DNA from: Syntrophomonadaceae bacterium
GTDB taxonomy: Bacteria > Bacillota > Dethiobacteria > DTU022
Assembly (NCBI GenBank): GCA_003558195.1
Contig: PWMM01000186.1
Coordinates: 1 to 5,592 of the forward strand
Length of the DNA stretch: 5,592 bases
Reading direction: 5' to 3'
Of this stretch, positions 1 to 5,592 are shown one piece after another. The notes below the pieces were generated by a model. The model worked only from the letters and a program-made list of their open reading frames with translations, did no database searches and had not been told where the DNA came from. How positions within the stretch are numbered: the stretch's first letter is position 1; every line of letters begins with the position of its first letter. The position numbers were made by a program, and so were the translations under genes.

Positions 1-177
1 CGTATCTTATATATAAATGTTTGTTGCCGGGAACCGGGCTGCAGGCTTCTTTGCGTTTTGTCGCCGGTTCACGTCCAGGGCGGGCAGCATAAAGGTCACG
101 GACGCTTTTGAGTCCGTTGAACCTTCCGTTCTGGAGCAAGCCAAGGAGGAGGATGTTGGGGAAGATAGCAGCGAATA

Positions 178-191
178 GTCAGACGTCTGAC
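178..191. promoter_or_regulatory. 14-bp perfect palindrome, possible operator
   Basis: GTCAGACGTCTGAC is identical to its own reverse complement over all 14 bases. There is no spacer, so as RNA it could form at best a 5-bp stem with a 4-base loop, and no T-run follows; a terminator is unlikely. Perfect dyads of this size between genes are typical of binding sites for dimeric repressors or activators. The site lies about 125 bases before the start codon of the large gene. The binding protein is unknown, and the regulatory role is inferred from symmetry and position only. Confidence 0.35.
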
Positions 192-199
192 ACCGAAGG

Positions 200-212
200 C
201 ATTTTAAAAATG
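200..212. repeat. AT-rich inverted repeat CATTTT-A-AAAATG
   Basis: Two 6-base arms (CATTTT and AAAATG) flank a single A. The repeat lies 8 bases after the 14-bp palindrome. It is too tight to form an RNA hairpin, so any role would be as a DNA site, either an AT-rich promoter element or a protein-binding dyad. An AT-rich dyad of this size can also arise by chance. Confidence 0.25.
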
Positions 213-213
213 T

Positions 214-222
214 AAAGGAGGG
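214..222 (+). promoter_or_regulatory. Strong Shine-Dalgarno sequence without an obvious gene
   Basis: AAAGGAGGG matches the anti-Shine-Dalgarno tail of 16S rRNA better than the site used by the large gene. No ATG or GTG follows at a normal distance. The only candidate is TTG at 233, spaced 11 bases from GGAGG, which would open a 23-codon frame with an in-frame ATG at 254 and a TGA stop at 302-304, ten bases before the start of the large gene. It may be a leader peptide, a ribosome-loading or mRNA-stabilising site, or chance. Confidence 0.25.
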
Positions 223-314
223 AACGCAGTCTTTGAGTCTTACTGGCAAAAACATGTCGTCAAAGGTGGGGCTATTTACAAGAACTGTTCACATTCACAC
301 ATGAGGAAAGAGAC

Positions 315-3300
315 ATGAGTATTAGAACTGAACTTCAGAAGCTCTACATTGGGTACTTGGGTCGCGCTGCGGACAAGCCTGGGCTGGACTACTGGGAAGC
401 CCAGATTCAAGCCGGCGCCATCACGCTGGATGATCTCCGCATCAACTGGGTCAACGAGCAGCCCGAGTATGCTGCAATGTATGGTCAGCTGACCCGTGCC
501 CAGACCGCAGGCAAAATTTACGAAAACCTTTTCAAACGCGCCCCCGACGAAGCGGGCCTCGAGTACTGGGTCAGCGGTGAAGGTGCCGCCGTGCCCGTGG
601 ATCAGCTCATCATGGCCTTCATGGCCGGCGCGCAGGGAACGGATGTCCTGGAACTGGACAACCAGGTGGAAGTGGCCCACTACTACACGGAGAACATTGA
701 ACTCTACAGCATCGACACTGCCAGGAACATCCTGAAGCTGGTGTCCTTTGAAGCCAACTCCGTCGCGGCCGCCAAGGCGCAGGTGGATGCGTGGAATGCC
801 AGTGGCATAGATGGCAAGTCCTTCACCCTCACCACGGGTCAGGATACCCTCTTTGGTACAGGCGCTGATGATGTATTCAACGCACCCATCGTGCAGAATC
901 AGTTGGGCGCCGTGACCAACACCTTCGAATCGGGCGACTATTTGGACGGCATGGGAGGAACCAATGCCCTTTATGCCGACCTGACACAAACTGTCACAGG
1001 CACACAGCCTTTTGGACCTGCAATCTCAGCCACCACGAAGAACATTCAGGAAGTTTACTTCCGAGCGCAATATCCTCAGGATGATACCCTGGTTCAGGGT
1101 TTTACGATTGACGCGGAGAAGATGTCGGGCGTTCAGCAGTGGTGGAGCCAAAACAGCCGGGCGGATATATTGATCGAAGATGTCCGCGAAAATCCTTCCA
1201 ATGTTGCCATTGGGATGCGCCAGACTGATCCTGGGGTCAGCTACCTCGTTGACTTCAATCCTCTCTGGATTTTCGGTGAAGTGACGGAAGACGAATCGTT
1301 CCTCACGATCACCCTTCAGGAGATCACGACCGGTCAGGATCCTGCTGCTACAGAGCTTGCAAACATGACCCTTCGAGCCATTGACCTGACCTTCAATGGC
1401 GAGCAGTACACCTTGGCAACAGAGGCCATGAGTGCGGCCAACACATGGGCAGAGCTGGAAGCGGCCCTGGCCGATGCGCTCGCAGGCATTGAAGCTCTTG
1501 AGGGTCTCACCGTGGAACACCGGGGTGATGGCGTGTTTGTGATCACCGACCCTGAAGGCGGGACGTTCATGGTCGATCCTGAAGCGTTGGACGTCAGGTT
1601 TTCGGGGATCGATGTGCGCAATCGCATTGAAGTCGGCGAACCCGTACCTGTTGAAGCTCTCACCAATACCACCGTCGTCCTGGATGCTGCAGGCAACGGT
1701 TCGCAGGGTGGAGTCCTTGATATTGGTGCCATGTCAGGACTTCGCGGTGTGGAAGTTTTTGACGTCCTGGTTGATCGCACCAGTCATCTCGAAACGATGC
1801 AGTCTGCCCAGCAGGTTTTGGCAGCTCAATACCTCCAGGAAGTCTATGTGTCTCACCTGGATGGCGGGGCCGGCGGGAATTTCTATCTTGGCGACAGGTC
1901 CATCGATGCCCAGGGATTTGCTACCACCACGGACAATCGTTTGGATGGGCTCAATGGTCTCAATGGGACTTGGGGCCTGACGGATGTGCGTGTTTTTGAT
2001 GCCTCCGGTTTTGAGGGAGAAATCAAGCTGGGCGCACAATTGACCGGTGATTCTGTAGATCGTTACCTGGACCCGGCAGACGATGTTGTTGAGTTCAAGT
2101 ATTTCATGGGTGATGGCAATTCCAATCTTTCCATCGACGTTAACAATCCCCTTTCCCGTGACTCAGATTTTCAGTTGACGATACTGGGTGGGGCTGGGAA
2201 TGATCGCTTCAACCTCACCAACAGTGGTGCAGGTGCCACCTGGAAAAACAGCACTTACATTGATGGAGCGGATGGGGAGAACACTGTGGAAGTGCAGTCC
2301 TCCACGGGCATTCTTCCGGGCCTTGAGGACGCTTTCGCCCAGTTTGACAACATTCAGACTCTGGTTGTGGCGGGAAATAACGCCACGGTTCAGGATGTGG
2401 TCGATGGCAATATGCAGGGCCTTGAAAACATCATCGTCGCGACCGGTAATGTCAACACGACGCTGCGCCAGGTCGACTTGGACGAAACCAGCGTGACCAT
2501 TTCCGGCAAGAATCAGACCTTGGCAGCAGGAAACAGCAACAACAACCAGAATATCGGTGTTGTGAGTCTCTTGGGTTCTTCGGGCACGGATGCTTCTGTT
2601 CTTTTGGACAATACGGCCCGGTTGGATGGTGTGCTGACCGTTAATCGACTCACAGTTGACGATTTTGGTCAGATTCAAAGTCAGGTACGCAACCTGACGG
2701 TTGAGTCCGATGGGAATCGTGAGACTGTCAATATTGTGCAGAACTTTGATGGTCCTCGCGTGACGACCCTGAACTTTGAAGGCTCACAGTCTCTGGGTTT
2801 CCATGTCAACACAATGGCTACATTGCCTCCTGGTCCCCCAACACCCGCACTGGAAATCAGTGGCGCCGGCATGGACGAAGGTGCTTCTCTGGGGCTTGGC
2901 CTGAATGCGGCCAACCTGCAGCGTGGCAACCTGGATGTGGTTGAAGGTACAGCAGGTGATGATGACTTGCTGGCCCTCTATGGTCAACTTGCTGGAACGC
3001 AAAATCCCACTGTGAGGGATTTTGAGGACATACAGTTTGGTTGGCTTGCCAATACGGAGATAGCCGGTGCGTTTGGTCAAACAGCGGCATTTACAGGAAC
3101 GTATGATGCTGCTAACACAACAGGCGTTGATGCCTATACGATAGGATCACTTGCTGGTGCCTTCTCACTTATCAATCTCCCAAATAACTCTACCGTAATA
3201 TTTGGTGATGATACCGGAAATGATGGCCAACAAATAGGTGGATTCGGCCAGGTTATCAATCTGGCGGGCACGGGCACGCTGAATATTGAAACCGCTGGTG

Positions 3301-4415
3301 AGCTTGGTCAAATCAATTATGTTCCTGGTGGACATACGCTTAATTTGACTGGGTTTACGACCATCAATGCAGATGTGGTGAGGCCCAACGATGCCACTAC
3401 AGGCAATCTGTTCTCAGGGCTGAATTTGGACGGTGCAGCGCGCAATCTAATCATCACGGGTGGAGATTCAGACGAAAACGATAGTCTTACACTGACCGAA
3501 GATTTGCCCACTACCATAAGTGTGGTGGACTTCAGTGGTTATCAGGGCACATTTACTGCCAGCCTGGAAAATGGTCCGGGTACTGATGTAGAGTGGGTGG
3601 CCAACGAGAATGATTTCTTCATCACCCTCGGGGCGCCCAATCCCGCCTTTGCTCTGTTTGATTTGGCTGCATTCAATGATGCTATCAACCTTGCAGATGC
3701 TGGTAATCGTGACCTGAACGATGTTGAGGTCGGCGATGTTTTCCGTCTATCATTTGAAGTCAATGGAGAGAGTTACAGTGTTGACGTGGCCAGTCCTGTA
3801 GATGGTACCGCTCTGTTTCAACCTGTTCCACAGGATGCATTTGCGGCGCAGGAGGAGGTCCTGGAGGCTATCATCGGTGCGTTGGAAACTGCCACAGGTG
3901 GCTTGGTGACCGGACAAATTCAGACGAATGAGGACGGCATTCTCGATGACAGCCCGGATACCGGGAATTTCGTTATCTATGCAATTGACGGCAGTACAGT
4001 CAATAATCTGACACTTGATATCTTTGGTCCGAATTTCGGAGTGTCACTTGATGGTGGTCCGCTGGGCATAACGGATGTTCTCGGTGAGCCTGCAGATCCT
4101 TCGTTTGGTGTTGCGGATGATGTTCCAGTGAACTACAATTCCATCTTCGAGTTCACGGCGGCTGGCACTGTTGCAGAACCCAGTTCTTGGGAAATCACCA
4201 ACTTTGTTACTGCTGAGGCAGGAAACATCGACAACTACTCCATACTGGATCTCAGCGCGCTCGGAATCACCAGTTTTGCCCAACTCGATTTGAATGTGGA
4301 CGGTGGTGATCTGATCATCACACCGGAAGTCGCCAACCCCACCTGGGAAATCGTTCTGGTGGGCGTTGACAATGTTAATGACGTGCAACCGGCTGAAAAC
4401 TTTATTTTCGCGTAA
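315..4415 (+). CDS. DUF4214-domain, RTX-like S-layer/type I-secreted surface protein
   Basis: This is probably a secreted structural surface protein, an S-layer subunit or large exoprotein, of 1366 residues. The ATG at 315 is preceded by GAGGA at 303-307 with 7-base spacing. There is no Sec signal peptide. Residues 10-52 and 68-110 are two DUF4214 repeats, each with the LY..xLgRapDxxGLeYW pattern. A 'TLTTGQDTLFGTGADDVFNA' segment (171-190) then leads into a long beta-rich body. Isolated RTX-like nonapeptides lie at about 212, 517, 625 (GGAGNDRFN, the only full match), 651 and 878, with a variant near 1049. An NGExY-helix-beta module occurs at about 351-420 and again at about 1136-1235. The last ~95 residues (DLSALGITSF, ITP..., IVLVGVDN, final NFIFA) resemble RTX/serralysin C-termini, the usual uncleaved type I secretion signal. 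The protein has no Cys, 13 Lys, and a C-terminal 222 residues without Lys, Arg or His. Family assignment is firm for DUF4214 and good for type I export; the S-layer role is inferred from the SapC neighbour. Confidence 0.85.
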   Translation: MSIRTELQKLYIGYLGRAADKPGLDYWEAQIQAGAITLDDLRINWVNEQPEYAAMYGQLTRAQTAGKIYENLFKRAPDEAGLEYWVSGEGAAVPVDQLIMAFMAGAQGTDVLELDNQVEVAHYYTENIELYSIDTARNILKLVSFEANSVAAAKAQVDAWNASGIDGKSFTLTTGQDTLFGTGADDVFNAPIVQNQLGAVTNTFESGDYLDGMGGTNALYADLTQTVTGTQPFGPAISATTKNIQEVYFRAQYPQDDTLVQGFTIDAEKMSGVQQWWSQNSRADILIEDVRENPSNVAIGMRQTDPGVSYLVDFNPLWIFGEVTEDESFLTITLQEITTGQDPAATELANMTLRAIDLTFNGEQYTLATEAMSAANTWAELEAALADALAGIEALEGLTVEHRGDGVFVITDPEGGTFMVDPEALDVRFSGIDVRNRIEVGEPVPVEALTNTTVVLDAAGNGSQGGVLDIGAMSGLRGVEVFDVLVDRTSHLETMQSAQQVLAAQYLQEVYVSHLDGGAGGNFYLGDRSIDAQGFATTTDNRLDGLNGLNGTWGLTDVRVFDASGFEGEIKLGAQLTGDSVDRYLDPADDVVEFKYFMGDGNSNLSIDVNNPLSRDSDFQLTILGGAGNDRFNLTNSGAGATWKNSTYIDGADGENTVEVQSSTGILPGLEDAFAQFDNIQTLVVAGNNATVQDVVDGNMQGLENIIVATGNVNTTLRQVDLDETSVTISGKNQTLAAGNSNNNQNIGVVSLLGSSGTDASVLLDNTARLDGVLTVNRLTVDDFGQIQSQVRNLTVESDGNRETVNIVQNFDGPRVTTLNFEGSQSLGFHVNTMATLPPGPPTPALEISGAGMDEGASLGLGLNAANLQRGNLDVVEGTAGDDDLLALYGQLAGTQNPTVRDFEDIQFGWLANTEIAGAFGQTAAFTGTYDAANTTGVDAYTIGSLAGAFSLINLPNNSTVIFGDDTGNDGQQIGGFGQVINLAGTGTLNIETAGELGQINYVPGGHTLNLTGFTTINADVVRPNDATTGNLFSGLNLDGAARNLIITGGDSDENDSLTLTEDLPTTISVVDFSGYQGTFTASLENGPGTDVEWVANENDFFITLGAPNPAFALFDLAAFNDAINLADAGNRDLNDVEVGDVFRLSFEVNGESYSVDVASPVDGTALFQPVPQDAFAAQEEVLEAIIGALETATGGLVTGQIQTNEDGILDDSPDTGNFVIYAIDGSTVNNLTLDIFGPNFGVSLDGGPLGITDVLGEPADPSFGVADDVPVNYNSIFEFTAAGTVAEPSSWEITNFVTAEAGNIDNYSILDLSALGITSFAQLDLNVDGGDLIITPEVANPTWEIVLVGVDNVNDVQPAENFIFA

Positions 4416-4476
4416 GAAATGATTTGAGGCTGGCGCCTTGTGCGGTGGCTTCAGTAAGCGAAGAACTTGGAACAAT

Positions 4477-4512
4477 GGGGTCGCTTCCTGACGGGGCGGC
4501 CCCTTCTTCATT
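4477..4512 (+). terminator. Probable intrinsic (partial) terminator between the large gene and the SapC gene
   Basis: GGGGTCGC (4477-4484) pairs with GCGGCCCC (4496-4503) to give an 8-bp stem with one G-U pair and an 11-base loop. The stem is followed by TTCTTCATT, which is T-rich but interrupted. It lies 61 bases after the stop of the large gene and 40 bases before the next start. The broken T-run suggests leaky termination. That would give abundant transcript of the structural gene and less of the downstream genes. No strong promoter is visible between the hairpin and the SapC start. Confidence 0.55.
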
Positions 4513-4552
4513 ATGACAATATGAATGGCGAAGAAACTCGGGAATACCCATC

Positions 4553-5350
4553 ATGTTCAATAAACTTGTACCACTCAATTCCAAAGCCCATGCTGGACTG
4601 TGCTATTATGTTCCAAAAAGCTACGATTACGCCCGACGGGAGATGCTCACCCCCGTCCTCGCAGGGGAGGCCCAGGTGGTGGCGCGTGAGTACAGTTTTG
4701 TGTTCCCCAGGGATACCGGTGGAGTGCCGCAAGCTATCCTGGGGATTGAAGAGGGCGTGAATTTCTATGCTGGAACCCAGCCAGCATGGTTGGCACGTTA
4801 CATTCCGGCGCATATTCGAAGATATCCTTTCATAATGGCCCCGAAACCTCAGGTGGGAGCTTCCCACGAAGAAAACAGGCAGTTCGTGGTGCTCATTGAT
4901 GAAGCGGCACCACAGCTGGGATATGATCAGGGAGAGCCCCTCTTCGATCAGGATGGGCAGCCTGGGTCTGTTTTGAAAAAAGTCCAGACAATGCTGATTC
5001 ATTTGCAGCGAGACTTTGAACGAACCATTCAGCTGGTCCAGGACATCGAGGAGGCAGGTCTTCTCGTCGAACGGCATATCCGGGTTAAGAGGAAGAAGGT
5101 TGAAATTTCTGGTTTGACAGGTTTCAGGTCGGTGGACATAAAACGTTTAAATTCTTTGCCTCCCGATACATTGAAGTCTCTCACACAGTCTGGGGCTTTG
5201 ATGCTGGTCTATGCGCACATAATTTCATTGACCAATCTTGAAGATGGCCTGATTGCCAAAAAAGCTCAAGGTCAGGTGGAACCGGCCGACGTCCCCGATT
5301 TCGAGTCCCTTTTCGGTGGAAAAGACGATGCGTTTCGTTTCGACGCATGA
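4553..5350 (+). CDS. SapC-family protein
   Basis: This 265-residue protein matches the SapC family (Pfam PF07277) in length, about 250 residues, and in motif order. It has an N-terminal VPLNSKAHAGL (6-16), EYSFVFPRD (46-54), AILGIEEGVNFY (61-72), Trp79, YIPAHIRRYPF (83-93), and a C-terminal helical part with LMLVYAHIISL (216-226). There is no signal peptide or membrane segment, so a cytoplasmic location is expected. In Campylobacter fetus, sapC belongs to the S-layer gene cluster next to the sapDEF type I exporter, but its biochemical role is not established. Here it follows a type I-secreted surface protein by 137 bases, which supports an accessory role for that protein, such as a chaperone-like or export-linked function (inference). 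ATG 4553 is the only in-frame ATG after the TGA at 4514-4516. Its ribosome site is weak (CGGGAA at 4539-4544), consistent with low expression. Confidence 0.85.
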   Translation: MFNKLVPLNSKAHAGLCYYVPKSYDYARREMLTPVLAGEAQVVAREYSFVFPRDTGGVPQAILGIEEGVNFYAGTQPAWLARYIPAHIRRYPFIMAPKPQVGASHEENRQFVVLIDEAAPQLGYDQGEPLFDQDGQPGSVLKKVQTMLIHLQRDFERTIQLVQDIEEAGLLVERHIRVKRKKVEISGLTGFRSVDIKRLNSLPPDTLKSLTQSGALMLVYAHIISLTNLEDGLIAKKAQGQVEPADVPDFESLFGGKDDAFRFDA

Positions 5351-5376
5351 TCCAATATGAATAAGGAGTGACAACC

Positions 5377-5592
5377 ATGCATATTTTTGCCGATGGATTT
5401 TCTAGAGTATCCCTTTCCAACAACAACCTGCGCATCACCCTGACCCAGAACGGGCCCGACAACAATCCCGTGGAAGCGGGGACCCTCATCGTTCCCGCCA
5501 ACATGGCCGTGAACTTTGTCAACTCCCTCGGGGGAAGCCTCAAACAGCTCGAAGAACAGATCAAATCCAAGGCCCAGGAGGCCCAGCCCGCC
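5377..5592 (+). CDS. Conserved-looking small protein, 5' part only (cut by the window edge)
   Basis: The ATG is preceded by AAGGAG (5363-5368) with 8-base spacing, a better site than that of the SapC gene. It starts 26 bases after the SapC stop, so the two are probably co-transcribed. The 72 visible codons stay open to the window end. The protein begins MHIFADGFSRVSLSNNNLRI, continues with a hydrophilic Gly/Asn/Pro turn, then AGTLIVPANMAVNFVNSL and a charged helix (KQLEEQIKSKAQEAQPA). Predicted shape: two beta strands, a third strand ending in 'LIVP', then a long amphipathic helix. The strand-strand-'LxVPAN'-helix order recalls small DUF3467-like proteins, but I cannot assign a family. It has no signal peptide and no Cys in the visible part. 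The function is unknown; its position suggests a link to the surface-protein locus. Confidence 0.75.
   Translation, partial: MHIFADGFSRVSLSNNNLRITLTQNGPDNNPVEAGTLIVPANMAVNFVNSLGGSLKQLEEQIKSKAQEAQPA

Larger units (their letters stand above)
1..314. other. Gene-free leader region upstream of the large exoprotein gene
   Basis: I see no convincing gene here. All three forward frames hold stops, and the longest stretches lack a ribosome binding site. A 53-codon forward frame (ATG 17 to TAG 176-178) has an acidic C-terminus that reads a little like protein, but a TAA directly precedes its ATG and there is no Shine-Dalgarno sequence. The stretch at 8-17 is AT-rich (TATATATAAA) and could be a -10 element whose -35 lies near or beyond the window edge. 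The rest carries a palindrome, an AT-rich inverted repeat, an orphan Shine-Dalgarno sequence and a TTCACA direct repeat at 288-299. I found no good sigma-70 pair: TTGAGT at 233-238 has no matching -10. TGGC at 244-247 lacks the GC expected at a sigma-54 -12 site. The region is probably the promoter and 5' untranslated leader of the next gene. Confidence 0.5.

Noticed and set aside
17..178. 53-codon forward frame with an acidic tail
   Set aside because: A TAA stop directly precedes the ATG, no ribosome binding site is present, and there is no other start in the frame. It could be the remnant of an upstream gene, but this cannot be supported.
210..215. ATGTAA start-stop minimal frame
   Set aside because: It overlaps the Shine-Dalgarno sequence rather than following one, so initiation is implausible.
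7..255. 82-codon minus-strand frame in the leader region
   Set aside because: There is no Shine-Dalgarno sequence before its ATG, no recognisable motif, and a composition that does not look coding.
244..258. Possible sigma-54 promoter (TGGC...)
   Set aside because: The -24 half is present, but the -12 GC is missing at the required spacing.
276..989. 237-codon open frame on the minus strand
   Set aside because: It lies opposite the DUF4214 part of the large gene, whose frame has clear family motifs and a ribosome site. The minus frame shows no recognisable domain.
2531..2550. CAA/AAC-rich triplet run in the large gene
   Set aside because: It is short and in frame, encoding an Asn-rich stretch. 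Triplet slippage would not switch the gene on or off.
4511..5077. 188-codon open frame on the minus strand
   Set aside because: It is antisense to the SapC-family gene, which has strong family motifs.
1..5592. CRISPR arrays, tRNA/rRNA genes, insertion sequences
   Set aside because: I found no regularly spaced repeats, RNA gene signatures, transposase motifs or terminal inverted repeats.

Overview
The window looks like part of a Gram-negative surface-layer (S-layer) or exoprotein locus. It holds one very large gene for a type I-secreted, RTX-like protein, followed on the same strand by a SapC-family gene and the start of a small conserved-looking gene that runs off the right edge. The organism cannot be named from this sequence. 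The DUF4214 plus degenerate-RTX architecture next to SapC, the moderate GC content and the strongly acidic exoprotein fit a proteobacterium, perhaps a sulfate reducer of the Desulfovibrionales type or a halophilic/alkaliphilic relative. This is a low-confidence inference.

Layout. Positions 1-314 contain no convincing gene. They appear to be the leader of the big gene, with a 14-bp perfect palindrome (178-191), an AT-rich inverted repeat (200-212), a strong but apparently unemployed Shine-Dalgarno sequence (214-222) and a TTCACA direct repeat (288-299). Positions 315-4415 encode a 1366-residue protein. It has two N-terminal DUF4214 repeats, a long beta-rich body with scattered RTX-like nonapeptides, two diverged copies of an 'NGExY-helix-beta' module, and a C-terminus of the type I secretion kind. 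It has no cysteine, no lysine after residue 732, and no Lys, Arg or His in its last 222 residues. Positions 4477-4512 form a hairpin followed by a T-rich stretch, a likely partial terminator. Positions 4553-5350 encode the SapC-family protein. Positions 5377-5592 are the first 72 codons of a third gene with a good ribosome binding site.

How the parts may work together. In Campylobacter fetus, SapC is associated with the S-layer locus, and the S-layer subunit leaves the cell by a type I exporter. The large protein here has the hallmarks of a type I substrate, so the simplest reading is a structural surface protein plus accessory proteins, with the terminator letting the structural gene be transcribed in excess. 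No ABC transporter, membrane fusion protein or outer-membrane channel lies within the window; they would have to be encoded elsewhere. Base composition falls from roughly 60% GC near the start of the large gene to near 40% around 3.2-3.4 kb, hinting at a mosaic gene.
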